Positions 6,384-15,407 of a stretch of DNA of 64,000 nt are shown piece after piece. This DNA is from Peptoniphilus_B koenoeneniae (GTDB taxonomy: Bacteria > Bacillota > Clostridia > Tissierellales > Peptoniphilaceae): assembly GCF_030812875.1 (NCBI RefSeq), contig NZ_JAUSTN010000001.1, positions 1 through 64,000 of the forward strand, given 5' to 3'. Under the pieces are notes generated by a model that did no database searches, was not told the DNA's origin, and saw nothing but the letters and a program-made list of their open reading frames with translations. Positions within the stretch are counted from its first letter, which is position 1, and each line of letters starts with the position of its first letter. A program made the translations under genes and the position numbers.

Positions 6384-7295
6384 ATGATTATAGAAACAAG
6401 AAATCTAAATAAAAAATTTGGAAATTTTCAAGCTTTGAAAAATTTAAATTTAAGTATTGAAGAAGGGGATATTTATGGTTTGGTAGGTCCCAATGGAGCT
6501 GGAAAGTCCACTTTATTAAAAATTCTTGCAGGCCATATAAATAAAAGTGACGGTACCTTAAAAATATTTGAAAAAGAAAGTCAAGAGAACCTTAATAAAG
6601 CAAGAAGTCAAATGGGATTTTTAATAGAAAATGCTGCTTTTTATGATTATATGACAGGAAAGCAAAATTTAATTTATATAGCAAAATTAAAAGGCTTGGA
6701 TCCTAAAAATGAAGATATTTGGGATTTATGTAAAACTTTTAAAATTGATGACAGTTTAAATAAAAAGGTAAAATCCTATTCAACAGGTATGAAACAAAGA
6801 CTTGGCATGGTTGCAGCAACTATGAATAGACCTAAAATTTTAGTCCTTGATGAGCCTATAAATGGCCTGGATCCTCAAGGTATAGTTGAGCTTAGAAATT
6901 TTATAAAAAAAATTAATTTGGAATGGTCCACAAGTATTATAATATCATCTCATATACTATCGGAACTTTCAGTTGTGGCAAATAAATTCGCCTTTATAAA
7001 AAAAGGAGAGTTAATTGAAGAAATAAGCCTAGAAAAATTACATGAAAAAAGCAAAAGGTATTATGAACTTGAATTTGAAGATCCTGATTTGAAAAAAGCT
7101 TTGCCAATTCTTGAAGAAAATAAGTTTATTGAAGACTATAAAGTAAAAAATGATTCTTTTGTGGAAGTTTATAATGAAGTGGACATAAAAAAATTACAGG
7201 AACTTCTTGGAAAAAACGGAATATTTTTAAAATCTTATAAAAAAAATGAAGGCAATCTTGAAGATTACTATGTAAACTTAATGGAGGAAAAATGA
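6384..7295 (+). CDS. ABC transporter ATP-binding protein, lantibiotic immunity (LanF/BcrA) type
   Basis: Cytoplasmic ATPase of 303 residues that powers the two permeases encoded next. Walker A GPNGAGKST (35-43), signature YSTGMKQRLG (about 132-141), Walker B ILVLDEP (about 152-158), followed by the H-loop in ISSHILSE. The C-terminal extension of about 90 residues is usual for the BcrA/LanF/NatA group. A strong AGGAGG precedes the ATG. The gene overlaps the first permease by four bases (ATGA), indicating translational coupling. By family and context it removes or protects against membrane-acting peptides; the exact substrate cannot be read from the sequence. Confidence 0.92.
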   Translation: MIIETRNLNKKFGNFQALKNLNLSIEEGDIYGLVGPNGAGKSTLLKILAGHINKSDGTLKIFEKESQENLNKARSQMGFLIENAAFYDYMTGKQNLIYIAKLKGLDPKNEDIWDLCKTFKIDDSLNKKVKSYSTGMKQRLGMVAATMNRPKILVLDEPINGLDPQGIVELRNFIKKINLEWSTSIIISSHILSELSVVANKFAFIKKGELIEEISLEKLHEKSKRYYELEFEDPDLKKALPILEENKFIEDYKVKNDSFVEVYNEVDIKKLQELLGKNGIFLKSYKKNEGNLEDYYVNLMEEK

Positions 7296-8080
7296 AAAAT
7301 TTTATAAAAGCTGAGTTTTATAAAATAAAAAATAAAAAAAGTATTTGGATTTGGCTTATTTTTGTTCCTTTAATAATTTTAGTTCTATTTTTACAAATGA
7401 AGGGGGCAAATTCTTCTAACTTAAAAGATTTAAGTGTTGAAACTAACACATATCCATATATGCTTCCTTGGGTTTTGCTTTTAGTGGGAATATCGCCTCT
7501 TTTCACAATTTTTGTGGGACTTACAGTTCTGTCAGGAGAATTTAGAGAAGGGGGAAAGGTAAGGCAAGTTGAAGCAGGCTACTCAACAAATAAAACCTAT
7601 TTGGCAAGATATTTTTTAATAATACTTATAGGATGCCTTTATATATTATTTTTGCTTTTAATTTTCAGCTTGGGAAATTTGCTCTTGGGCTTTAATTTTA
7701 GGCAAGTTTTAGTATTTTTTACAACTTTATTTAAAATCTTTACCCTTGGAGTATTTCCACTTTTTGCCTTGGGAGCCTTTATACAAATGGCTTTATATTT
7801 AAGCAGAAGCGAGATAGCAACTGTGTTTGCATGGCTATTTTTTACATTTTTTTATAAAGCCATAGAGGAAATTTTAAATAACTTAAATATAAATATTTTT
7901 TCAAAAATAAGCCAATATTTTCCTACAGAATTAATTGTAGATATCTTAGCAAAGGTAGGAATAAATAATTTTGAGATAGATTCAAAAACTTATATAAGAG
8001 TTATTTTAGTATCATTAATATGGATTATTTTATTTAATTTAATAGGGATGACATTTTTTAAAAGGAGGAGATTTCAATGA
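7292..8080 (+). CDS. ABC transporter permease, lantibiotic immunity (LanE/MutE) type
   Basis: Integral membrane protein of 262 residues with about six hydrophobic helices. It starts with MKNFIKAEFYKIKNKKS, the amphipathic N terminus typical of LanE/LanG and ABC-2 permeases. Coupled by ATGA overlaps to the ATPase upstream and to the second permease downstream, so the transporter is probably a heterodimer of permeases with an ATPase dimer. No separate extracellular domain of the BceB type is present, which places it with LanFEG and not with BceAB transporters. Confidence 0.85.
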   Translation: MKNFIKAEFYKIKNKKSIWIWLIFVPLIILVLFLQMKGANSSNLKDLSVETNTYPYMLPWVLLLVGISPLFTIFVGLTVLSGEFREGGKVRQVEAGYSTNKTYLARYFLIILIGCLYILFLLLIFSLGNLLLGFNFRQVLVFFTTLFKIFTLGVFPLFALGAFIQMALYLSRSEIATVFAWLFFTFFYKAIEEILNNLNINIFSKISQYFPTELIVDILAKVGINNFEIDSKTYIRVILVSLIWIILFNLIGMTFFKRRRFQ

Positions 8081-8853
8081 AAAATTATTTAAAGGGCGAA
8101 TTTTATAGACTAGGGAAGGATAAATCAAACTACTTTTTATTTATTTTACCTCTTATTATTTTGCTCTTAGGAATTTTTGTAAATATAAATATTTTACCTG
8201 AAGATTATGTGGGAACGGAAAGAACGGTAAATTCTTTAGTTTTATCTTTTGCTTTAGCAATGACAATTTTAGTGGCAAATCCTTCCTTTGGCAGAGAATT
8301 TAAAGAGGGGGGACTTCAAAGGGGATTTGAATCAGGAATAAGCCCCAGGGAAATATACCTTTCTAAGATAATAGTTACTAGTATATACGGGATTATAAGC
8401 GCAGCATATGCTTCTCTTATTTTATTTATAGTCCTTGCCCTTAAAATGGAAAATATAGGAGGAGCTTTTGAAATAATAAAAAGTTCTTCCCTACATTTAC
8501 TTTTAGAAATGCCAATTCTTTTTTCTGCAATTGCCCTTATAATGGCTCTAAACTGTTTGATAAAAAAAGAAGTAGTAACAGTTTTTATTTGGCTTTTTGC
8601 TATTAGCAATTTAAACTTTGTTGCTCAACTTTTAAGTTATTTATTTAAAACTGATATTTTCCTTGAGCTTAATAAAATTTCCTTTCAAAAACTGATAGGA
8701 GCTATACCTATAGGTAATGAAATTTTTCAAAATATAAAATTTTTAAATTTTGAAATAAATAATATTTTGTTTATTTTCACTGTAAGTCTTTTTTATTTCA
8801 TGATTTTTCATATAATTGGATTTACAAAATTAAAAAATAAAAGGTTGGAATAA
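8077..8853 (+). CDS. ABC transporter permease, lantibiotic immunity (LanG) type
   Basis: Second permease, 258 residues, with about six membrane helices. Its N terminus MKNYLKGEFYRLGKDKSN is clearly related to that of the first permease, so the two probably arose by duplication. It overlaps the first permease by four bases and the kinase gene by one base (TAATG). Together with the two preceding genes it completes a LanFEG-like exporter. Confidence 0.85.
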   Translation: MKNYLKGEFYRLGKDKSNYFLFILPLIILLLGIFVNINILPEDYVGTERTVNSLVLSFALAMTILVANPSFGREFKEGGLQRGFESGISPREIYLSKIIVTSIYGIISAAYASLILFIVLALKMENIGGAFEIIKSSSLHLLLEMPILFSAIALIMALNCLIKKEVVTVFIWLFAISNLNFVAQLLSYLFKTDIFLELNKISFQKLIGAIPIGNEIFQNIKFLNFEINNILFIFTVSLFYFMIFHIIGFTKLKNKRLE

Positions 8854-9692
8854 TGAGCTTATTATTTCTTTTTATAATAGTAATTTTAATTTCATATATT
8901 ATTTATCAAAAAAAGATAATAAAAAATTTTAAAGATAATTTTTTTTCGATTTTAAAAAATAGGTCTGTAAGCAAAGTACCTTTATCAGGCAACGATGATT
9001 TAGATTCTGTAAATGAAGAATTAAATAGCATTATTCTTGAAAATCAAAAATTAAAGATTGAAATTGAAAATCTTAATAAAAAGCATAAAGAAATACTTGC
9101 AAATTTAAGCCATGATTTAAGAACTCCTCTTACATCTATTTTAGGCTACTTAGATTTAATAGATGATAAAGAAAATTCTTATTTAAAAACTGTAAAAGAA
9201 AAAAGTCAGTTTTTATCTAAACTCATAGAGCGTTTTTACGAGTATTCTCTTGCCAGCATAAATGAAAATTTGGACTTTGAATTAATAGATCTCTATGAAC
9301 TTTTAGCTCAAGCACTCTTATTTTACTATGATGACTTTAATAAGAAAAATATAGAAGTGGAATTTTGCATTGAGGAAAATGTAAAAATATTAAGCGATTT
9401 AAAATCTTTAAAAAGTGTAGTTTTCAATGCTCTTGATAATATGTTAAAATATTCAAAGAGTCATTCAAAGATAGAATATAATAAAGAAAAAAAATCTTTA
9501 TATTTTATAAATGACACTGATTTAAAAGACGGAGATTACGATTATTTATTTGGCAGATCTGTTGTCATTGAAAAATCAAGAAATTCTACTGGACTAGGCC
9601 TTGCAATTATAAAGGAATATTTAACCAAAATAAAGGCAAGGGGAAAAATATATGTAAAGGATAAAAATTTTATTTTAGAAATAGATTTATGA
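8853..9692 (+). CDS. small histidine kinase of the ABC transporter operon
   Basis: Kinase of 279 residues with a single N-terminal membrane helix (about 3-18) and practically no extracellular domain, so it probably senses through the membrane or through the transporter. A charged coiled-coil region (about 50-82) leads to the HisKA helix with H87 in LSHDLRTPL. The ATPase domain has NALDNMLKYS and TGLGLAIIKEYL. It starts on the stop codon of the second permease, and its end overlaps the next gene by four bases. The best partner is the regulator at 5624. This matches the intramembrane-sensing kinase type found with lantibiotic transporters. Confidence 0.9.
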   Translation: MSLLFLFIIVILISYIIYQKKIIKNFKDNFFSILKNRSVSKVPLSGNDDLDSVNEELNSIILENQKLKIEIENLNKKHKEILANLSHDLRTPLTSILGYLDLIDDKENSYLKTVKEKSQFLSKLIERFYEYSLASINENLDFELIDLYELLAQALLFYYDDFNKKNIEVEFCIEENVKILSDLKSLKSVVFNALDNMLKYSKSHSKIEYNKEKKSLYFINDTDLKDGDYDYLFGRSVVIEKSRNSTGLGLAIIKEYLTKIKARGKIYVKDKNFILEIDL

Positions 9693-10399
9693 GAAATTTT
9701 TGGGATTTAAATTATGGAGAAGCCGGATTTGAATTTTATGGAGTATATCATTTTACATGTGTACTTCTTATTATTTTTTTCGGAATACTTTTTTACAAAC
9801 CATGGAAAAAAAGTAAAACTTTTAGAAAAATACTTGCAGTAACACCTATTACTTTGGAAATTTTAAGGCTTATAGCTGTGCTTTTAACGGGACATTATGA
9901 CAGCTCATATTTGCCCTTTCATCTTTGCCTTTTCGGGGCAGAATTTATAGCGGTAGATGCTTTTATAAATAAGAGATTTATAAAATCCTGTCTATTTTTT
10001 CTATTTATGCCTGCAGCCTTTTTAAGTTTGTTTACGCCAGGCTGGACAGAAGTTAATAAATTATCTTATGTTGCAATTTCTTCTTGGATTATTCATGGGA
10101 TAAATACTTTTTATCCTCTATACATTGTTATTTCAAAAGAATATGTGCCTAAGTTTAAGGAAATTTTATATCCGCTTATATTTTTAATAGGGATTTTACC
10201 TGTAATAAAATTTTTAAATAAAGTTTTCGATGCCAACTATTTTTATATAAGAGATCCCTATCCAGGATCTTTCTTGGAAATAATAAAAAATGTGTTTCCA
10301 AATTATATAATGGGTTTATATTTAGTAACATTTCTTGTAATGATAATGGTTTTTTTGATTTACAAGAGTGTGATTAAAGTCACAAATAAGAAAAATTAG
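9689..10399 (+). CDS. YwaF/TMEM164-like membrane protein (TIGR02206 type)
   Basis: Membrane protein of 236 residues with about seven hydrophobic helices. The pattern (FYGVYHFTCVLLII near the N terminus, HYDSSYLPFHLCLFGAE in the middle, then a W-rich helix) resembles the YwaF family, related to eukaryotic TMEM164, for which an acyltransferase role has been reported. The conserved H and C residues around PFHLCLFG are the likely functional centre. It overlaps the kinase gene by four bases and ends at the terminator, so it is the last member of the regulator/ABC/kinase operon. A lipid-remodelling role alongside peptide export is an inference from this placement. Confidence 0.75.
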   Translation: MRNFWDLNYGEAGFEFYGVYHFTCVLLIIFFGILFYKPWKKSKTFRKILAVTPITLEILRLIAVLLTGHYDSSYLPFHLCLFGAEFIAVDAFINKRFIKSCLFFLFMPAAFLSLFTPGWTEVNKLSYVAISSWIIHGINTFYPLYIVISKEYVPKFKEILYPLIFLIGILPVIKFLNKVFDANYFYIRDPYPGSFLEIIKNVFPNYIMGLYLVTFLVMIMVFLIYKSVIKVTNKKN

Positions 10400-10424
10400 A
10401 GCTTTTAAAAGCTCTTTTTTTTTA
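10398..10424 (+). terminator. terminator of the ABC/two-component operon
   Basis: The stem AGAGCTT/AAGCTCT with a TTAA loop is followed by nine T's. It overlaps the last two bases of the preceding stop codon. Confidence 0.9.
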
Positions 10425-10451
10425 TTTTTTGAATGACTTTTTTTCAAAATC

Positions 10452-10460
10452 TGTTATAAT
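10452..10460 (+). promoter_or_regulatory. extended -10 promoter of the suf operon
   Basis: TGTTATAAT, 40 bases before the sufC ATG. TTGAAT at 10429-10434 is too far (20-base spacer) to be an ordinary -35 box. Confidence 0.6.
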
Positions 10461-10499
10461 ATAATTCATAGTAAATTTGTAGGATATATAGGAGGAAAA

Positions 10500-11258
10500 A
10501 TGAAAGAAGAACTTTTAAAAATAGAAAATCTAAGTGCAGGCACTGAAGATAAATTAATTCTAAAAAATATAAATTTAAGTATAAATTATGGAGAAGTCCA
10601 TGTAATTATGGGACCTAATGGAAGCGGTAAAACTACCCTTGCTAATCTTATAATGGCAAATCCAAAATACATTGTTAAAGATGGCGACATAAAAATGGAC
10701 GGTAAGAGCATAATGGATCTTACTACAGATAAGAGGGCTAAAGAAGGCCTATTTATGAGTTTTCAATCTCCAATGGCAGTTTCAGGTATAAGTGTTGAAA
10801 ACTTTATAAGAACTGCTATACAAGAAAGAAGTGAGGAAAATATTTCTTTTGTTAAGTTCAGAAAAAAATTATATGCTGAAATGGATGAACTTAAAATGGA
10901 TCATTCTTATGCTGAGAGATATTTAAATTTAGGATTTTCAGGAGGAGAAAAGAAGAAAAATGAAATTCTTCAACTTTTAATGATAAACCCTAAACTTGCT
11001 ATTCTTGATGAAACTGATTCAGGACTTGATGTTGATGCTACAAGGATAGTATCAAAGGGAATAGAGAGATTTCATAATAAGGACAATGGAGTTTTGATTA
11101 TAACTCACCACCAAGAACTTGTTAGAAATGTAGTACCTGATTTTGTCCATGTTATAATTGATGGACGAATTGTTAAGACAGGAGATGCAAGTCTTGTTGA
11201 AAAAATTGAAAGAGATGGATTTAACTGGATAAGAGAAGAGGTAGAACTTGGTAAATAA
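10500..11258 (+). CDS. sufC: Fe-S cluster assembly ATPase SufC
   Basis: ATPase of the SufBCD scaffold that builds iron-sulfur clusters in the cytoplasm; 252 residues, normal for SufC. Walker A GPNGSGKTT (38-46), Q-loop FMSFQSP, signature FSGGEKKKNEILQ, Walker B AILDETDSGLD, and H-loop ITHHQEL. The KKNE-type signature and the DETDSGLD box separate SufC from transport ATPases. The first gene of sufCBDSU, with GGAGG five bases before the ATG. The sufB start overlaps its end by 11 bases. Confidence 0.97.
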   Translation: MKEELLKIENLSAGTEDKLILKNINLSINYGEVHVIMGPNGSGKTTLANLIMANPKYIVKDGDIKMDGKSIMDLTTDKRAKEGLFMSFQSPMAVSGISVENFIRTAIQERSEENISFVKFRKKLYAEMDELKMDHSYAERYLNLGFSGGEKKKNEILQLLMINPKLAILDETDSGLDVDATRIVSKGIERFHNKDNGVLIITHHQELVRNVVPDFVHVIIDGRIVKTGDASLVEKIERDGFNWIREEVELGK

Positions 11259-12660
11259 AAAGAAAACTGAAATTGATGAAATGGATAGGGGTATCTATGA
11301 CATCAAGAATAAATTTGAATATAGATCAAAAACTGAAAAAGGAATTTCAGAAGAAATTGTAAGACAAATTTCTAAAGAAAAAAATGAACCGGATTGGATG
11401 CTTGAAAAAAGACTTGAGGCTTTAAAAATATTTAACCAAAAGTCAAATCCTTCTTGGGGACCGGATATAAGTGAAGTTGATATGGATAAGGTTACAACTT
11501 ATATAAGACCTAAGGCGGATATGAGTGATGACTGGAAAGAGGTTCCTGAAGATATAAGAAATACTTTTGACAAATTGGGAATACCTGAAGCTGAAAAAGA
11601 ATCTCTTTTATCAGGGGTTGGAGCTCAATATGACAGTGAAGTTGTATATCACAGTATTCAAAAGCATCTTTTGGAACAAGGGGTTATTTATACGGACTTT
11701 GAAAGTGCCGTAAAAAAATATCCCAAAATTATTAAAGAGTATTTTGGAACTTGCATAAGACCAACTCTTCACAAATATGCAGCTCTTCACTATGCTGTAT
11801 GGAGTGGAGGAAGCTTTGTATATGTGCCTAAGGGGGTAAAAGTTGATATACCTCTTCAATCTTATTTTAGGTTGAATGCACCAGGAGCAGGTCAATTTGA
11901 GCATACTTTAATAATTATTGAAGAAGATTCCTATTGTCACTTTATTGAAGGCTGTTCAGCACCTAAATATAATGTATTGAATCTTCATGCAGGGGCTGTG
12001 GAACTTTTTGTTAAGAAAAATGCAACTTTAAGATACTCAACTATTGAAAATTGGTCAAGAAATATGTACAACCTAAATACTAAAAGGGCAATAGTAGAAG
12101 AAAATGGGCTTATTCAATGGATAAGTGGTTCTTTTGGTTCAAAGGTAAGTATGCTATATCCTTGCTCTGTTCTAAAAGGAGAAAGGGCTAGCAGTGAATA
12201 TACTGGCATTTCATTTGCAGGACCAGGACAAAATATAGATACAGGGGCTCAGGCAATTCACCTTGCTCCCCACACAACATCTACAGTAAATTCAAAGTCC
12301 ATATCAAAGGGCGGAGGAATTGCAGTTTATAGGGGACTTGTAAAGATAAGTGAAAAGGCAAAAGATTCTAAGAGCAGTGTTTCCTGTGAGTCATTGATGC
12401 TTGATAGCAAGTCACGTTCAGATACTATTCCTGTAATAGATATAAAAACTAAGAATGTAGATTTCGGTCATGAAGCTAAGATTGGAAGAATTTCTGATGA
12501 AGTAATTTTCTATTTAATGAGTAGAGGAATTAGCGAATTGGAGGCTAAATCCATGGTTGTAAGAGGATTTGCAGAACCTGTAGCAAAAGAACTCCCTATG
12601 GAATATGCAGTTGAAATGAACAATCTTATTAACCTTGAACTTGAAGGCGCTATTGGATAA
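11248..12660 (+). CDS. sufB: Fe-S cluster assembly scaffold SufB
   Basis: Main scaffold subunit of SufBCD, 470 residues (usual about 465-495). The C-terminal beta-helix domain carries SKSISKGGG, SSVSCESLMLD and the family end VIFYLMSRGISELEAK. The start is a TTG at 11248, preceded by AGAGGT with six-base spacing and overlapping sufC; the next in-frame ATG would remove 11 residues. Cys in SSVSC corresponds to the cysteine proposed to hold the nascent cluster. Confidence 0.96.
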   Translation: MVNKKKTEIDEMDRGIYDIKNKFEYRSKTEKGISEEIVRQISKEKNEPDWMLEKRLEALKIFNQKSNPSWGPDISEVDMDKVTTYIRPKADMSDDWKEVPEDIRNTFDKLGIPEAEKESLLSGVGAQYDSEVVYHSIQKHLLEQGVIYTDFESAVKKYPKIIKEYFGTCIRPTLHKYAALHYAVWSGGSFVYVPKGVKVDIPLQSYFRLNAPGAGQFEHTLIIIEEDSYCHFIEGCSAPKYNVLNLHAGAVELFVKKNATLRYSTIENWSRNMYNLNTKRAIVEENGLIQWISGSFGSKVSMLYPCSVLKGERASSEYTGISFAGPGQNIDTGAQAIHLAPHTTSTVNSKSISKGGGIAVYRGLVKISEKAKDSKSSVSCESLMLDSKSRSDTIPVIDIKTKNVDFGHEAKIGRISDEVIFYLMSRGISELEAKSMVVRGFAEPVAKELPMEYAVEMNNLINLELEGAIG

Positions 12661-12669
12661 GGAGGCCCT

Positions 12670-13710
12670 ATGAAAACACTTTATGGAAATGAACTTACTT
12701 TTAAAACTTTCAACTATTTAAAAGTAAATGAAACTGAAATAAAAATTCCTGATGTTTTCAAACAAGATTTCACTTTGCCTTCAGACAGGAAAGAAGAAAT
12801 AAAAGAATTTGAAAACATTAAATATGCAACATCTGAACAAGCTATTGAAATAAATAAGGAAATAGGAAATTTATATAAGATATTTAAAACAAAAGACAAG
12901 GAACAAAAAGATTTTGGAATTTTAAATTTAGAGACTGATGACACTCATACAGAGCTTTTAGATACTATTGATGTAGTTGCTGAAAAAAATTCTGAACTTA
13001 GATTAGTTTTAGATTACAGTTCAAAAGGACAAAAAGAAAAATTTAGAAATTCTATAATAAGAATCCTTGCAAAAGAAAATTCAAAAGTGGATTTGTTTTT
13101 AATCCAAGGGGATGACGACAAAACCATAGCCAGTGAATCAATTTTAGTTTATACAAAAGAAGATTCTCTTGTAAATGTTTGTCAATATGAACTGGGAAGT
13201 AAAAATTTATACACAAATCTAACAGGAGAGCTAATTGGAGATAGAAGTTCCTTAAATGTAAATTCAATTTACTTTGGATACAAAGATCACAATTTAGATC
13301 TTTTATACAATGTTTACCACAGGGGAAAAGAAACTAAGGCTGAGATTTTAGTAAATGGAGCTTTAAAAGATAATTCTTTGAAAGTATTTAAGTCAAATCT
13401 TGATTTTAAAGAAGGATCCTCTGCATCTGTGGGAAATGAAGAAGAATATGCAATTTTATTAAGTGATGATGTAACAAATATATCAGTTCCCTTGCTCTTA
13501 TGCCATGAGGATAATGTTATAGGTAATCACGCTGCCTCAGCAGGAAAAATTGATTCTGAAATATTATTTTATATAATGTCCAGGGGAATATCTAAAATAG
13601 ATGCTGAATCCCTTATAATAGAATCAAAATTTTCAGGTTCTATTGACCAAATAGAAGAAGAAAAATTAAAAGAAAAGATTTGGGACAGAGTTTATAAGGT
13701 AATTAAGTAG
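12670..13710 (+). CDS. sufD: Fe-S cluster assembly protein SufD
   Basis: Partner of SufB in the scaffold, 346 residues, shorter than the about 430 of well-studied SufD proteins; the missing length is in the N-terminal region. The C-terminal core has CHEDNVIGNHAASAGKIDSE and FYIMSRGISKIDAESLI, the H residue of which matches the SufD histidine proposed to bind the cluster with SufB. It follows sufB after nine bases with AAGGAGG. Function is clear from family and operon; activity of the short form is inferred. Confidence 0.93.
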   Translation: MKTLYGNELTFKTFNYLKVNETEIKIPDVFKQDFTLPSDRKEEIKEFENIKYATSEQAIEINKEIGNLYKIFKTKDKEQKDFGILNLETDDTHTELLDTIDVVAEKNSELRLVLDYSSKGQKEKFRNSIIRILAKENSKVDLFLIQGDDDKTIASESILVYTKEDSLVNVCQYELGSKNLYTNLTGELIGDRSSLNVNSIYFGYKDHNLDLLYNVYHRGKETKAEILVNGALKDNSLKVFKSNLDFKEGSSASVGNEEEYAILLSDDVTNISVPLLLCHEDNVIGNHAASAGKIDSEILFYIMSRGISKIDAESLIIESKFSGSIDQIEEEKLKEKIWDRVYKVIK

Positions 13711-13717
13711 GTGGAAT

Positions 13718-14953
13718 ATGGAAAAAAATGAAATTTTAGAAATTAGAAAAGATTTTCCCTACCTCTCTATAAATGGAGGCTCAATTGTATATTTTGACAA
13801 TGCAGCCACAACTCAAAAGCCAAGACAAGTGATTGAAAGATTAGAAAAATATTATTTTTACGAAAATGGAAATCCTCATAGGGGAGCTCACTATTTGGCA
13901 ATGAAGGCAACGGAAGTTTATGAAGAAGCAAGAGCCTATATAGGAAAATTTTTAAATGCAAGATCTTCAAATGAAATTGTCTTTGTGAGAAATGCAACGG
14001 AAGGCTTAAATCTTCTAACTTATTCTTATGGAAATGAAGAACTTCATGAAGGAGATGAAATTCTTATTTCAATCCTTGAACACCATTCAAATGAAGTAAC
14101 CTGGCAAGAAGTTGCAAAAAAAACAGGGGCAAAACTTGTATATTTAAAAGTTGATGAAAATATGCAAATAAGCAGTGAAGAATTTAAAAATAAAATTAAT
14201 GAAAATACTAAAATATTTTCTATAACTGCAGCATCTAATGTGGTTGGCACAATGCCTGATATTGAAGGAATGATTTCCTATATTAGAAAAAATTATCCTA
14301 ATACTAAAATAATTTTAGATTGTGCCCAATATATTCCACACAGAAAAATAGATGTTCAAAAAACTGATTGTGATTTTTTAGTTTTTTCAGGTCATAAATT
14401 GTGTTCTCCCATGGGAATAGGAGTTTTATACGGAAAAGAAGAACTTCTAAATAAGTTAAAACCCTTCCAATATGGGGGAGATATGATTGAGTATGTCTAT
14501 GAAGATTATGCAAGTTATTTAAAAAGTCCCCAAAGATTTGAAGCCGGCACGCAAAATGTAGGAGGAGCAGTATCTTTACAAGGTGCTATTGAATATATGG
14601 AAAATATAGGTTTTGATAAAATTTTGGAACAGGAAACAATTCTTACAGATTATGCCTATGAAAAAATGATAAAAATCCCCTATATTGATGTCTACACAAC
14701 TAATAATAAAAGGAGAAGTCCTGTTATAAGTTTTAACTTTAAAAATGCTCATCCTCATGATGTGGCATCTATAATTGATACAAGAGGAATAGCTATAAGA
14801 AGTGGACATCACTGCGCCCAACCTCTTCACAGGTCTCTTGGAATAAATTTTTCCTGCAGGGCAAGTTTTGCTTTTTATAATACAATAGAAGAAGTTGACA
14901 AATTTATAGAAAGCTTATCTTATGTAAAAGAGGTGATGGGAATTGAATCTTAA
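13718..14953 (+). CDS. sufS: cysteine desulfurase SufS (class II)
   Basis: PLP enzyme that takes sulfur from cysteine, leaving alanine, and passes it to SufU. 411 residues. The PLP lysine is in FSGHKLCSPMGIG; the catalytic C366 lies in RSGHHCAQP, the class II signature. N terminus ...YFDNAATTQKPRQVIE is typical. It starts seven bases after sufD and overlaps sufU by 11 bases, which fits their direct persulfide exchange. Confidence 0.97.
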   Translation: MEKNEILEIRKDFPYLSINGGSIVYFDNAATTQKPRQVIERLEKYYFYENGNPHRGAHYLAMKATEVYEEARAYIGKFLNARSSNEIVFVRNATEGLNLLTYSYGNEELHEGDEILISILEHHSNEVTWQEVAKKTGAKLVYLKVDENMQISSEEFKNKINENTKIFSITAASNVVGTMPDIEGMISYIRKNYPNTKIILDCAQYIPHRKIDVQKTDCDFLVFSGHKLCSPMGIGVLYGKEELLNKLKPFQYGGDMIEYVYEDYASYLKSPQRFEAGTQNVGGAVSLQGAIEYMENIGFDKILEQETILTDYAYEKMIKIPYIDVYTTNNKRRSPVISFNFKNAHPHDVASIIDTRGIAIRSGHHCAQPLHRSLGINFSCRASFAFYNTIEEVDKFIESLSYVKEVMGIES

Positions 14954-15398
14954 TGAAATTTATACACAACTTATATTGGAACAATCGAGAAATCAAAGAA
15001 ACAGAAGGGAACTTGAAAATTATACTCATAAAGAACTTGGACACAACCCCAGTTGTGGTGATGAGATAACCCTTATGCTTAGAATAAAAGATAAAACAAT
15101 TGAAGATGCTTCTTATATAGGACAAGGTTGTGCCATAAGCCAAGCTTCAACCTCAATAATGATTGATGAAATAAAAAAAATAAAAGTTGAAAAAGCCCTT
15201 GAAATGTGTAAAAAATTTATAGCCATGGTAAAGGGACAAATAAAAGATGAAGACGAGCTGGAAGAATTAGGAGATGCAATTGCTTTTGAAAGTATTCAAA
15301 ATCTTCCTGCAAGGGTAAAGTGCGCAGTTCTTCCATGGTACACCTTAATGAATATTATTGAAGAAGGAAAAACTCAAGGAAGTTTTAAATCTGAATGA
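14943..15398 (+). CDS. sufU: zinc-dependent sulfurtransferase SufU
   Basis: Sulfur acceptor that picks up persulfide from SufS and hands it to SufBCD. 151 residues. C38 and D40 in NPSCGDE, C63 in GQGCAISQAS and C127 in VKCAVLPW match the zinc site of Bacillus SufU, and the insert between the second and third cysteine separates SufU from true IscU scaffolds. The start is TTG 14943 with AGGTGAT five bases upstream, inside the end of sufS. Confidence 0.96.
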   Translation: MNLNEIYTQLILEQSRNQRNRRELENYTHKELGHNPSCGDEITLMLRIKDKTIEDASYIGQGCAISQASTSIMIDEIKKIKVEKALEMCKKFIAMVKGQIKDEDELEELGDAIAFESIQNLPARVKCAVLPWYTLMNIIEEGKTQGSFKSE

Positions 15399-15407
15399 GG
15401 TGATTTT

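Noticed and set aside
10429..10434. TTGAAT as -35 box for the suf promoter
   Set aside because: The spacer to TATAAT would be 20 bases; the extended -10 element explains the promoter better.
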